Shown: in pieces, positions 41,519 to 49,646 of the stretch
How positions within the stretch are numbered: position 1 is the first letter of the stretch
Layout of the letters: every line of letters starts with the position of its first letter
NCBI RefSeq assembly: GCF_011927625.1
Contig: NZ_JAATIZ010000002.1
Span: 186,001 to 250,000 of the forward strand
Length of the DNA stretch: 64,000 bases
Source: Paenalcaligenes hominis
GTDB taxonomy: Bacteria > Pseudomonadota > Gammaproteobacteria > Burkholderiales > Burkholderiaceae_B
Direction of reading: 5' to 3'
Notes under the pieces: generated by a model
The model's input: only the letters and a program-made list of their open reading frames with translations
Told to the model about the DNA's origin: nothing
The model's database searches: none
Translations under genes and position numbers: made by a program

Positions 41519-42865
41519 CTAATCAACACGTACACTCGACGCCACCGGCGCCTCGGGGGCAGAGTCTGCCGTAGGTATGGGAGGCTCTGCGTCGTGCTCG
41601 GGGTTGAGCTCATCGAACACCGGGTCATGTGAAATATCACTACTGATATCAACCCGAGGATCTAGCGCAGCAGAGCTGTGCATATGTGGCATGGGTACGA
41701 AATCGGTCGGTGCATCTTGACTAAGATGGGTGCCTTTGATTTTAGTAGGACGTACTAAAAAGCTTAAGCCCACTCCACACCCACAGAAAAAAATGTAATA
41801 CCAGTTGCTGCCTAGCTTGTCCATCAGTACCCCAACCAGTAGTGGGCCAATACACGCCCCTACGCCATACACCATGTATAAGATAGCGCTTAAACCCACG
41901 CGCCGGTCTGGGTCTACGTTGTCATTAGCAAAAGCAGCCCCAAGGGGATACAAAGTAAAAACCAACACACCAAATAATGCGGAAAAGCCAAGTAACCAGT
42001 AATACGAAAAATCCAGCCACCCGACTAACGGCAGGGCAAAGACAAAGAGCAGTAAAGCATTAATACGTAAGGTAGTGACTCGACCGATGCGATCAGCTAA
42101 CCAGCCGATCGGCCACTGAGCCATAACCCCAGCGGCCACAGAAATAGCCACAAACACAGCCACTTGCTCGCTGTTTAGTTCGGCCCGTAGTGCATACACA
42201 GGCCCTAAAGCATAAAACGCCCCCGTCAGCATGCCGGCAACTAACAAGACACTAATTGATAGCGGAACGCGCTCAATGTAGTAGCGCGCATGGATAGGTG
42301 CAGGCACCTGAAGCGCGGGGTGCAGACGACGGGTCAACGCAATGGGGACCAGACTAAGAACAGAACAAATCGCTACAAAAATAAGTGGCTCGTAATTCAT
42401 ATCAGGAAAACGTGTCAATGCCAGCTGGCCTAACACGGTACCCAAACTGCTCATTACCATATAAAAAGCAAAAATAATGCCGCGGCGTTCGTTATCCGTT
42501 TGCTCGTTAAGCCAACTTTCAATGGCAATAAATTGTGTCACCATCGCCGCTCCGGCGATAAAACGCAGACCTAACCAAACCCAAAGGTTATCCACCATGA
42601 TTTGGATTAATACGGAGACCGTCACAAACGCAGCACTTGCAGCATAAGCGCGAATGTGTCCAATGCTAAGAATAAGCCGATGCCCCACACGGGCCCCAAA
42701 CACAAGACCTAAATAGAAAATGGCCAGCAAAGCCCCTACCCAAATTTCTGAGACAGAAAGCTGGGTAAGGCGCAGCCCCATGTAAGTATTAAATAAACCT
42801 GATCCGGTTAACAGCACCAGAGTGGCTAAATACAAGGAAGAAAACGCACCAATTGAGTTGAGCAT
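41519..42865 (-). CDS. MFS transporter, YcaD-like, with acidic C-terminal tail
   Basis: Major facilitator of 448 residues with 12 predicted helices. The first half has the loop motif GARVGHRLILSIGH in the place of the usual MFS signature; GWLADRIGRVTTLR marks the second half. It resembles the YcaD group of uncharacterised bacterial carriers. After the last helix comes a cytoplasmic tail of about 65 residues rich in Asp, Glu, Ser and Pro. It is downstream of the peroxiredoxin gene, with a hairpin between. Substrate unknown. Confidence 0.82.
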   Translation of the reverse strand: MLNSIGAFSSLYLATLVLLTGSGLFNTYMGLRLTQLSVSEIWVGALLAIFYLGLVFGARVGHRLILSIGHIRAYAASAAFVTVSVLIQIMVDNLWVWLGLRFIAGAAMVTQFIAIESWLNEQTDNERRGIIFAFYMVMSSLGTVLGQLALTRFPDMNYEPLIFVAICSVLSLVPIALTRRLHPALQVPAPIHARYYIERVPLSISVLLVAGMLTGAFYALGPVYALRAELNSEQVAVFVAISVAAGVMAQWPIGWLADRIGRVTTLRINALLLFVFALPLVGWLDFSYYWLLGFSALFGVLVFTLYPLGAAFANDNVDPDRRVGLSAILYMVYGVGACIGPLLVGVLMDKLGSNWYYIFFCGCGVGLSFLVRPTKIKGTHLSQDAPTDFVPMPHMHSSAALDPRVDISSDISHDPVFDELNPEHDAEPPIPTADSAPEAPVASSVRVD

Positions 42866-42877
42866 GTGAATACATTA

Positions 42878-42905
42878 AATAAGACAGCTGGCTTAAGCCA
42901 GCTGT
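42878..42905 (-). terminator. probable terminator of the peroxiredoxin gene
   Basis: A 22-base perfect palindrome (arms ACAGCTGGCTT) lies 30 bases after the peroxiredoxin stop. On the minus strand it is followed by CTTATTT, a moderate T-run. Confidence 0.55.
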
Positions 42906-42935
42906 GCTAAGAAAGCAAAAATGCCGTGCGGCGTA

Positions 42936-43421
42936 TTAAAGCTGATTAAATAAGGTCTGAGCATCACTTTTGTCTAGGGCGCCGCCTTCGTCGATATACA
43001 GCGCTTTGACCTCTCCGTTATCTAAATAAGCGGAAAAACGTTGTGCTCGCAACCCAAGACCCTTTGCACTTAAGTCTAACACCAGACCCAGTTTTTTCAT
43101 CCAGTCAGCACTGCCGTCTGCCATCATGCGAATGGCACCATTCACCTGACGATCACGCCCCCATGCCTCCATGACAAACATGTCATTAACGGCCACACAC
43201 CATATTTCATCAATACCTTTGGCTTTAAAAGCATCTGCTAGCTCTAAATAGCCAGGTAAGTGGCGCTCGGTACAGGTGGGCGTGAAAGCACCCGGCACAG
43301 AGAACAGCACAATACGTTTGTTTTGAACCAAGTCCTCGACCTGGTGGCTTTGTGGTGTCTGCCCAGTAACAAACTCTGCCAACGTGGCGTTGGGTACGGT
43401 ATCACCTACTTTTATCGTCAT
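42936..43421 (-). CDS. peroxiredoxin, Prx5 type
   Basis: Thiol peroxidase of 161 residues reducing hydrogen and alkyl peroxides. The peroxidatic Cys is in PGAFTPTCTERHLPGY, typical of Prx5; a further Cys is in IWCVAVND. There is no fused glutaredoxin domain. A strong GAGGAGG ribosome site precedes the ATG. Divergent from moaC. Confidence 0.93.
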   Translation of the reverse strand: MTIKVGDTVPNATLAEFVTGQTPQSHQVEDLVQNKRIVLFSVPGAFTPTCTERHLPGYLELADAFKAKGIDEIWCVAVNDMFVMEAWGRDRQVNGAIRMMADGSADWMKKLGLVLDLSAKGLGLRAQRFSAYLDNGEVKALYIDEGGALDKSDAQTLFNQL

Positions 43422-43547
43422 ATTTCCTCCTCAGGGGAATGGGTTTAGTCATGTCATACTAATAGATAGTGCCCGTGCACGGCAATGCAGCAAAATAGAA
43501 AAAAAGTAAAGACTTGTCAGTAGGCTAAAGCTTTGACATGCCTATTA

Positions 43548-43580
43548 CCCCTATGACCCATTTAGGGTGTTAGGGGCTTT
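43548..43580 (+). other. two-tier hairpin with T-run upstream of moaC
   Basis: CCCCTA/TAGGGG and inner ACCC/GGGT stems with a small internal loop are followed by CTTTT. It lies in the divergent peroxiredoxin-moaC gap, before the likely moaC -10 box. It looks like an intrinsic terminator or a structured leader on the plus strand, but no gene upstream on that strand would need it. Confidence 0.45.
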
Positions 43581-43604
43581 TGCGCTGAATCGTAACGGGG
43601 TGGG

Positions 43605-43610
43605 TATAAT
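43605..43610 (+). promoter_or_regulatory. likely -10 box of the moa operon
   Basis: A perfect TATAAT lies 59 bases before the moaC ATG. The best -35 (TTGCGC) is 19 bases away, longer than ideal, so the promoter may need an activator. Confidence 0.5.
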
Positions 43611-43669
43611 AGAACACCTATTGGCTTAGCCTATTTAGCTAGTCTAGAACTCAAACCACAGAGAAAAAC

Positions 43670-44173
43670 ATGGGCTTCAAAATCACAGATTCCGATTTAA
43701 CCCTGACCCACCTAGACCAGAGCGGTCAAGTCCGCATGGTGGATGTCAGCCATAAAACGCGCAGCGCTCGTGAGGCAATTGCTCGTAGCACAGTGCGCTT
43801 AAGCGCTGGGGCCTATCAACTATTGACTGCCCAAGATAACGCCAAAGGCGAGGTATTAAACACCGCACGCATCGCTGGTATCCAAGCCGCAAAGCGCTGC
43901 GCCGATTTAATTCCTTTGTGTCATACCTTGGCCCTCGACTTTGTCGGGATCGACTTTGAGCTCGACCCTGACCATCATGTATTGCATATTTTTGCTACCT
44001 GTCGGTGTGCCTATACCACTGGCGTTGAAATGGAAGCCATGATGGCTGCTAGTGTTGCCGCCCTCACTATTTACGATATGTGCAAAGCCGCTGATAAAGG
44101 TATTGTTATTGAAGACACGCGTTTACTGCGCAAGTCCGGAGGTAAATCTGGGGTGTGGGAAGCAAAAGCCTAA
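43670..44173 (+). CDS. moaC: cyclic pyranopterin monophosphate synthase
   Basis: Second step of molybdopterin synthesis, converting the MoaA product to cPMP. Signatures MVDVSHKTRSAREAIA, LIPLCHTLALDFV and the GVEMEAMMAASVAALTIYDMCKA segment. 167 residues. First gene of moaC-moaD-moaE-moaB-moeA; moaA, which makes its substrate, is in the opposite direction 3 kb downstream. Confidence 0.97.
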   Translation: MGFKITDSDLTLTHLDQSGQVRMVDVSHKTRSAREAIARSTVRLSAGAYQLLTAQDNAKGEVLNTARIAGIQAAKRCADLIPLCHTLALDFVGIDFELDPDHHVLHIFATCRCAYTTGVEMEAMMAASVAALTIYDMCKAADKGIVIEDTRLLRKSGGKSGVWEAKA

Positions 44174-44208
44174 ACCCAGATCGTTTTCTTACCTTTCAAG
44201 GAGCTCTC

Positions 44209-44463
44209 ATGTCCACTTCAACTATTCACGTTTTATATTTTGCTCAAGTTGCCGAGCTAACCCAAACACGTCAAGAAAGCTGGCCGTTAGATCAGCCTAT
44301 TGCTGTTAGCGCATGGCTAGAGCATATCGTCAGCACATACCCTGTACTTGCCCCTCTGCAGTCGCGATTGAAAATTGCTGTTAATCAATACCATGTAGAC
44401 CATGATGCCATTATTCACCCAGGTGACGAGGTGGCCGTCTTTGAACCTGTTACCGGAGGCTAA
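44209..44463 (+). CDS. moaD: molybdopterin synthase small (sulphur-carrier) subunit
   Basis: Ubiquitin-fold protein of 84 residues that donates sulphur from a C-terminal thiocarboxylate; the C-terminus is the required Gly-Gly (PVTGG). The start at ATG 44209 has AAGGAG upstream; an ATG at 44155 in the same frame is inside moaC. The activating enzyme MoeB is not in this window. One base before moaE. Confidence 0.95.
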   Translation: MSTSTIHVLYFAQVAELTQTRQESWPLDQPIAVSAWLEHIVSTYPVLAPLQSRLKIAVNQYHVDHDAIIHPGDEVAVFEPVTGG

Positions 44464-44464
44464 T

Positions 44465-44926
44465 ATGGTTATCGTTCAAGAACACGATTTTAATGCGGCT
44501 CAGCTGATTGCAGACTTGCATCAAGCTCATCAGGGGCATGCAGGCGCGTTATTAACTTTTATGGGCTATGTACGCGATTTCAACCCCGATGCACCCACTG
44601 ACACCCTTTTCTTAGAACACTATCCGGGCATGTGTGAACGCGAAATTACCGCTATTTGCGAGCACGCCAAACAACGTTGGGATATTTTAGACTATTGCGT
44701 GGTCCATCGTGTTGGAGAAATGCACTTAGGCGAACAAATTGTCTTTGTTGGGGTAACCAGTGTGCACCGTGGCGATGCGTTTGCCGCCGGTGAATACATT
44801 ATTGATGCCCTAAAAACACGTGCGCCTTTTTGGAAACGAGAAAAACTGCAATCCGGCGAAAAGTTTTGGGTACAGCAGCGCGAGGCAGATGCACTTAAAA
44901 CAGCCAAGTGGGAATCCCATGATTAA
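44465..44926 (+). CDS. moaE: molybdopterin synthase catalytic subunit
   Basis: Combines with MoaD to insert the dithiolene into cPMP. Motifs: GALLTFMGYVRD, LEHYPGMCE, VVHRVGEMHLGEQIVFV and the lysine-rich end of the KTRAPFWKREK active-site loop. 153 residues from ATG 44465, one base after the moaD stop; a longer in-frame start at 44402 lies inside moaD and gives a non-homologous extension. Its end overlaps moaB by eight bases. Confidence 0.96.
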   Translation: MVIVQEHDFNAAQLIADLHQAHQGHAGALLTFMGYVRDFNPDAPTDTLFLEHYPGMCEREITAICEHAKQRWDILDYCVVHRVGEMHLGEQIVFVGVTSVHRGDAFAAGEYIIDALKTRAPFWKREKLQSGEKFWVQQREADALKTAKWESHD

Positions 44927-45416
44927 ACTGAATTGTGCCGTATTAACTATTTCCAACTCACGCACTGCTGCCAATGACACCTCTGGCGACTACTTGGTTG
45001 ATCAGTTACAACGCGCAGGTCATCAGTGCCTAGAGCGCGCGATCAGCCCGGCTAATCGTTACGAACTGCGCAAAATTGTCAGTGCATGGATTGCTAACCC
45101 GCAGCTTCATGTCATTATCACGAATGGTGGTACAGGCTTTGGCCCAGAAAAAAATACTGTTGCCGCATTACAGCCACTTTTTGATCACACCATCACGGGT
45201 TTTGGCGAGCATTTTCGCCAATTGTCTTTCGAAGATATCGGCAGCTCAGCGATGCAATCCGACGCTATCGCAGGCTTAGCAAACCAAACGGTTATTTTTT
45301 GCTTGCCTGGCTCAACCAATGCCTGTCGCTTGGCCTGGACACGTCTGATTCGCGAGCAACTAAACAGCCAACACAAGCCGTGTAATTTTGCTGATCACTG
45401 TGCTTCCAAATCCTAA
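44919..45416 (+). CDS. moaB: molybdenum cofactor protein MoaB
   Basis: MoCF-fold protein related to MogA, 165 residues from ATG 44919. Visible: LTISNSRTAANDTSGDYLVDQL, the ITNGGTGFGPEKNTV MPT loop and FCLPGSTNACRLAW. In some bacteria MoaB does the adenylylation that MogA does in E. coli; here both exist. The frame extends upstream into moaE, but that part is not family-like. Confidence 0.94.
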   Translation: MIKLNCAVLTISNSRTAANDTSGDYLVDQLQRAGHQCLERAISPANRYELRKIVSAWIANPQLHVIITNGGTGFGPEKNTVAALQPLFDHTITGFGEHFRQLSFEDIGSSAMQSDAIAGLANQTVIFCLPGSTNACRLAWTRLIREQLNSQHKPCNFADHCASKS

Positions 45417-45441
45417 ACTGCTTCTTTAAAAAAGGGTTATT

Positions 45442-46647
45442 ATGCTCGACTTTGATACCGCTCAAGACCGCCTTATTCAAGCGGCAGTTCGTCCTACTCG
45501 CACTGAGCGTATTCCAGTACATGCCGCCTTAGGGCGTATATTAGCCGATACAGTTCAAGCCACTATTGATATCCCACCAGCAGATAATAGCGCCATGGAC
45601 GGCTATGCTATTCGTTTTGCGGACTACGCCGAGGGGGTAAGCTTACCTATTCAGCAACGGTGTTATGCGGGCGATATCCCTGACCCCCTTGAAGCAGGCA
45701 AAGCCATTCGTCTTTTTACTGGTAGCTTAATGCCTACAGGTGCCGATACGGTTGTCATCCAAGAAAACTGTACCGAGTCTGACGACCAAGTCCAAATTCA
45801 CACGCCCCCCACGCAAGGCCTTAACGTGCGTTACCGCGGCGAGGACATGAGCCAAGGCAAGACAGTGATTCTTAAAGGCAAAACCATTAACAGTGGTCAT
45901 ATTGCCATGCTGGCCTCACAAGGCATCACCGAGGTCGATGTCTACCCTATCCCCAAGATTGGTATTCTCACTACTGGCGACGAGCTTACCGAGCCAGGCC
46001 AGCCTTTAAAAGAAGGCCAAATCTATAACTCCAATGCGCCCATGTTGGCCGCTATGGTCCAACAGCTTAATGCCAGCGTACACCTTGTATTGCACGCTAA
46101 AGACACCTTGCCTACTATTCAAGCGGCATTAACTCAGCTTAGCCAAGAATGCGACTTGGTCTTGACCGTGGGCGGGGTTTCAGTGGGCGATAAAGATCTC
46201 GTCAAACCTGCTATTGAACAGTTAGGCGGCGAGATGAATCTATGGAAAGTGCGCATGAAGCCCGGTAAACCGGTTGCCCTTGCTCATATCGGCCAAACCC
46301 CTATTGTAGGATTACCCGGCAACCCTGTATCGTCGTTTGCTGTATTTACGCTTATGGTTTCGCCCATGATTCGTATTCTGCAAGGTCGTCGTCACGCTAT
46401 GCCCCGTGTGCTGTATGGCAAACTCGATAGTGATACGGTATTTCACGGCTGGCGCGAGGAATTCATTCGCGTTCAAGCTCGCCCGGATGCCGATGGGTTT
46501 TTATATTTAACCCCCCATGCTCAACAAGGGTCGGCCATTATCAGTTCATTAGGCTGGTCTACGGGTCTAGCACGTATCCCAGCAGAACAACACGTAGGGC
46601 TTGGGGCAACCGTAGCCTATTACGATTTAAAACATTGGGGCTATTAG
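45442..46647 (+). CDS. moeA: molybdopterin molybdenumtransferase
   Basis: Inserts molybdate into adenylylated MPT. Domains in order: the N-terminal MoeA region with PADNSAMDGYAIR, the MoCF domain with GILTTGDEL and LTVGGVSVGDKDLVK, LPGNPVSSF, and a C-terminal barrel. 401 residues. AAGGG lies seven bases before the ATG. Its last four bases overlap the convergent mobA, and its terminator lies inside mobA. Confidence 0.97.
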   Translation: MLDFDTAQDRLIQAAVRPTRTERIPVHAALGRILADTVQATIDIPPADNSAMDGYAIRFADYAEGVSLPIQQRCYAGDIPDPLEAGKAIRLFTGSLMPTGADTVVIQENCTESDDQVQIHTPPTQGLNVRYRGEDMSQGKTVILKGKTINSGHIAMLASQGITEVDVYPIPKIGILTTGDELTEPGQPLKEGQIYNSNAPMLAAMVQQLNASVHLVLHAKDTLPTIQAALTQLSQECDLVLTVGGVSVGDKDLVKPAIEQLGGEMNLWKVRMKPGKPVALAHIGQTPIVGLPGNPVSSFAVFTLMVSPMIRILQGRRHAMPRVLYGKLDSDTVFHGWREEFIRVQARPDADGFLYLTPHAQQGSAIISSLGWSTGLARIPAEQHVGLGATVAYYDLKHWGY

Positions 46648-47267
46648 TTTTCCCTTAATTCAAGCGCCCTTAATTGGGCGCTTTGTATATCGTCAGGCGT
46701 ATTAATATTAAAAAAGCAGGAATCTGAATACTGCCGCATATCGACAGCAACAGCTTGGTGCTGACTCAACCATCGTTGTACACGACGCTCACCAGCCAAT
46801 ACATCGGCTTTTAATGAGGCAAGCACAGAACGATGAGCTAATAAGCACAACGGGTAGGAGCGCTGATGTTGCATATACAACAACGCGCTTTCCGGCTTAG
46901 CCAGACGAGCTTCCCAGAGGGTTTGCAAAAGAGGCGGACGAATAAAAGGCGTATCGACGGGCAAGACCAACAACCACTCTGTTTCACACTGTTCTAGCAG
47001 GGCCCATAACCCTGCAAGTGGCCCTTGATAGGGGTCAAGCGCGGTTGGATCAGAGACCACGGTGCCATAAGCAGCATAAGCGCTTTGATTGCGATTCGCG
47101 CTGATTAACAACGATGACTGACAAAAATCAGTTAAGCATTCATGCACCCAAGCGACCAAAGGACGGCCCTGCAGCTCTACCAACCCTTTATCTACTGCCC
47201 CTAAGTCTTGAAGGCGGCGTGCTTGACCGCCTGTGAGAATTGCCCCAGTAAGTGCTGACCTAGGCAT
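46644..47267 (-). CDS. mobA: molybdenum cofactor guanylyltransferase
   Basis: Attaches GMP to Mo-MPT to form the (bis-)MGD cofactor that FdsA needs. N-terminal nucleotide motif GAILTGGQARRLQDLGAVDKGLVELQ (with the GG and Lys positions kept), VVSDPTALDPYQGPLAGLW, VLPVDTPFI. 207 residues. Its ATG overlaps the moaA stop by one base. Confidence 0.95.
   Translation of the reverse strand: MPRSALTGAILTGGQARRLQDLGAVDKGLVELQGRPLVAWVHECLTDFCQSSLLISANRNQSAYAAYGTVVSDPTALDPYQGPLAGLWALLEQCETEWLLVLPVDTPFIRPPLLQTLWEARLAKPESALLYMQHQRSYPLCLLAHRSVLASLKADVLAGERRVQRWLSQHQAVAVDMRQYSDSCFFNINTPDDIQSAQLRALELREN
46662..46690 (+). terminator. terminator of the moa operon, inside the mobA 3' end
   Basis: AAGCGCCC-TTAATT-GGGCGCTT is followed by TGTATAT, 14 bases after the moeA stop. 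It is embedded in the coding end of the convergent mobA gene. The T-run is weak. Confidence 0.55.
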
Positions 47268-48364
47268 TAGCCACCAATGTAACTCATTTCTATTTTTTCT
47301 CGGGGGGCTTGGTTTTGCCCGCGAAGCTCGGAGTAACGATCGCCCCGGCCGCGCCAGACTTCCATTAGATGAGCGGCAATCTCGTTGTCTGTGGCCTGAC
47401 TGCGTAATAAACTGCGAACGTCGTAGCCGCGACTAGCAAATAAACAAAGGAAAAACTGCCCTTCGGGCGACAAACGCATACGCGTGCAATCCCCACAAAA
47501 AGGATTAGAAACGCTGGTAATAATACCAAACTCGCCACTGCCATCGACATAGCGATAGCGATCCGCGACCTCGCCATAATAGTCGGCCGCTACCGGTTCG
47601 ATCTCGAACTCGTGAGCTAATTGCTCGACAATTTGAGCGCCAGTAATGACCTCGGCCATGTTCCAGCCATTGGTATTGCCTACGTCCATGTATTCAATAA
47701 AACGCAAGGCATGACCGCGTCCTTTAAAATAGCGAGCCATGGGGATGATTTGATCATCGTTGATCCCTTTGCGCACCACCATGTTCACTTTCACAGGAGC
47801 CAAACCCACCTCGGCCGCTTTTTCTATGCCAGCCAAAACGCGCTCAACGGCTACTTGGCTATCGCTAAGCTGAGTAAAACGAGCACTATCTAGCGCATCT
47901 AGGCTGACGGTAACGCGATGCAAGCCAGCGTCTTTGAGGGCTTGGGCTTTTTGAGCCAATAAGGTGGCGTTGGTAGTCATGGCTAATTCTACCGGCTGCC
48001 CATCTGGAGTGCGCAGCTGTGACAGCAGTTCAATCAGGTTTTCTATGTGTTTACGCAATAGAGGTTCGCCACCAGTGAGGCGAATTTTTTGTACACCCAT
48101 TTGGACTGCAATGGTCGCCACGCGCACAATTTCTTCGAAGCTAAGTAACTGTGGCTGAGGTAAAAAAGCGTGATCTGCGCCAAAGACCTCGCGTGGCATA
48201 CAATACGTACAACGAAAGTTACAGCGATCTGTGACTGAAATACGTAAATCACGCAACGGACGCTGTAGTTGGTCGCGTAATCCGGCCCCTTCGTGTGCCA
48301 CCACCGTGGGTTGACGAGCCGGAGCCAAAGATGTCGAAGAGGGGTTAAATATGCGTCCAGTCAT
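47267..48364 (-). CDS. moaA: GTP 3',8-cyclase
   Basis: Radical-SAM enzyme starting molybdopterin synthesis from GTP. N-terminal cluster DRCNFRCTYCMP, C-terminal cluster CGDC-x13-C (NPFCGDCTRMRLSPEG, FFLCLF) and the required C-terminal Gly-Gly (SYIGG). 365 residues from ATG 48364, which overlaps the end of the ModE-like gene by 20 bases; the frame extends to 48409 without homology. The N-terminus before DLRISVTDRC is longer than in E. coli. Confidence 0.96.
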   Translation of the reverse strand: MTGRIFNPSSTSLAPARQPTVVAHEGAGLRDQLQRPLRDLRISVTDRCNFRCTYCMPREVFGADHAFLPQPQLLSFEEIVRVATIAVQMGVQKIRLTGGEPLLRKHIENLIELLSQLRTPDGQPVELAMTTNATLLAQKAQALKDAGLHRVTVSLDALDSARFTQLSDSQVAVERVLAGIEKAAEVGLAPVKVNMVVRKGINDDQIIPMARYFKGRGHALRFIEYMDVGNTNGWNMAEVITGAQIVEQLAHEFEIEPVAADYYGEVADRYRYVDGSGEFGIITSVSNPFCGDCTRMRLSPEGQFFLCLFASRGYDVRSLLRSQATDNEIAAHLMEVWRGRGDRYSELRGQNQAPREKIEMSYIGG

Positions 48365-49469
48365 GAGTGTGCTGTAGAGTAGTGAAATCAAAATCGTCAC
48401 CAAAAGCATCAGCTAAGGTGTAAAGGGTACCAATGCCTTCGGCCTCGTACCCAGCTAATTGCTGCATATAGCTATGGTAATCTGTGCTGCGTAAGCGCTG
48501 TAAAAATTGTTGTATGATGGCACTATTAACCATCTCTTGGTGAAACGCAAAGAAATACCGCTGCTTTGCTAGGGAAATAAAGTCTAGACCACAGCGCTGC
48601 GCTGCGGTCTCGATGCCAAACCCCACATCGGCCATGCCGCTAGCCACATGCGCTGCTACGGCCATGTGTGTGAACTCGGTGGCCCCATAATTTAAAATTA
48701 AATCGGCGTCTAACTCTTGTTCAGCAATCATGAGCTCCATTAAGTTTCTAGACCCGGAACCCTTTTGACGGTTCACCACGCGCACCTCTGGGCGCATTAA
48801 ATCGGCAATAGTATGGATGCCCAGTGGGTTGCCAGTTTGTACGAATAGCCCTACATTGCGTTGTGCCAACAAAGCCAATAATAGCGGGGTCTGGGAAAGC
48901 GCAGAGCGATACATGGCTAAAGTAGGCGCCTGATAATGCCCCATGGGAATCTCAAAGCCAGCGACATCGCACTCATTGCGTTGCAAGGCTTCGAGTGCCT
49001 CGATACCTGTACGGTAATTCAGCTCGATATAAGGCGCTTGATCGTCGGGCTTTTGCCGCATTAGCCCCTCTACCGCAAACCCATGGCTTGCATACAGGCG
49101 CAACACTACCTGTTGTTTTTTATAGAGATCGTGCAAGTCAGCACTAAACAGTTGCTGTTGCTCTTGCAAAAAAGCGCGTACTTTCTGGTCAGATAAGCGA
49201 TATCGATGTAATAGCTGTCGTGCAAAATCAGTCAGCTTGCTGCCTTGGCGTCTAGACGTTTCAATTAAAGCCACCGCTAATACTTGTTCTGCTTGACGTA
49301 TCACGCCCCAAGCATGCCGATACGAGAATTGAGTGAGTTTAGCTGCAGCGGATAAGTTGCCTACTTTATCTAAAGCCGCCAATAGCTGCATTAATGCACT
49401 GAAATCTAAGGTGGATTCCGCCGTCACAGACCACTGCGCCTGCACCACGACCTTTGTATTTTCATCCAT
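48345..49469 (-). CDS. ModE-like HTH regulator with periplasmic-binding-protein-like domain
   Basis: A 374-residue DNA-binding protein. Residues about 20-95 form a ModE/LysR-type winged helix (LLAALDKVGNLSAAAKLTQFSYRHAWGVI resembles the ModE N-terminus). Residues about 125-350 form a PBP-like domain of the COG1910 type (RLYASHGFAVEGLM, NRQKGSGSRNLMELM, GMADVGFGIETAA), the sort fused to molybdate or cofactor sensors. It replaces the Mop domains of classical ModE. It heads regulator-moaA-mobA and is divergent from fdsG, so it likely controls both. I choose ATG 49469 with GGGG upstream; an ATG at 49481 is also in frame. Confidence 0.85.
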   Translation of the reverse strand: MDENTKVVVQAQWSVTAESTLDFSALMQLLAALDKVGNLSAAAKLTQFSYRHAWGVIRQAEQVLAVALIETSRRQGSKLTDFARQLLHRYRLSDQKVRAFLQEQQQLFSADLHDLYKKQQVVLRLYASHGFAVEGLMRQKPDDQAPYIELNYRTGIEALEALQRNECDVAGFEIPMGHYQAPTLAMYRSALSQTPLLLALLAQRNVGLFVQTGNPLGIHTIADLMRPEVRVVNRQKGSGSRNLMELMIAEQELDADLILNYGATEFTHMAVAAHVASGMADVGFGIETAAQRCGLDFISLAKQRYFFAFHQEMVNSAIIQQFLQRLRSTDYHSYMQQLAGYEAEGIGTLYTLADAFGDDFDFTTLQHTHDWTHI

Positions 49470-49491
49470 GAAAATCCCCATTGGGCTTTAT

Positions 49492-49509
49492 TATGTTATG
49501 AATAACATA
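49492..49509. promoter_or_regulatory. inverted repeat 1 in the regulator/fds intergenic region
   Basis: TATGTTATGAATAACATA is an 8-bp perfect inverted repeat with a 2-base centre, 22 bases upstream of the regulator start. Its half-site TATGTTAT recurs at 49596-49603 over the fds -10/start region, so both are candidate operators of the divergent regulator. Confidence 0.6.
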
Positions 49510-49536
49510 TTAGCATAGTCTATTGTTGACCGCGCA

Positions 49537-49556
49537 AGCTTATTGATTAATAAGCT
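49537..49556. promoter_or_regulatory. inverted repeat 2 in the regulator/fds intergenic region
   Basis: AGCTTATTGATTAATAAGCT is an 8-bp perfect inverted repeat around GATT. It lies upstream of the predicted fds -35 box, a good place for an activator site. Confidence 0.5.
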
Positions 49557-49569
49557 CTATATGGGTAAA

Positions 49570-49598
49570 TTGAAGCATAATCGACCCCATAATAATAT
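49570..49598 (+). promoter_or_regulatory. predicted fds promoter
   Basis: TTGAAG and TAATAT are 17 bases apart, giving a start near 49605. Both boxes match 4 of 6 consensus bases. The TATGTTAT half-site overlaps the -10. Confidence 0.5.
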
Positions 49599-49614
49599 GT
49601 TATCTTAATCATAT

Positions 49615-49634
49615 AGGAGGCTGCCGTTAGGCAG
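49615..49634 (+). promoter_or_regulatory. strong Shine-Dalgarno followed by a hairpin in the fdsG leader
   Basis: A perfect AGGAGG (49615-49620) sits 26 bases before the fdsG ATG, too far for normal use. CTGCC-GTTA-GGCAG (49621-49634) directly after it can fold, which would shorten the effective distance to about 12 bases. No in-frame start codon lies at normal spacing. Confidence 0.5.
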
Positions 49635-49646
49635 AGCTCAACGCCT

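Noticed and set aside
43422-43669. A molybdenum-cofactor riboswitch before moaC
   Set aside because: I see a hairpin but not the conserved pattern of that RNA class, and the likely TATAAT lies downstream of the hairpin.
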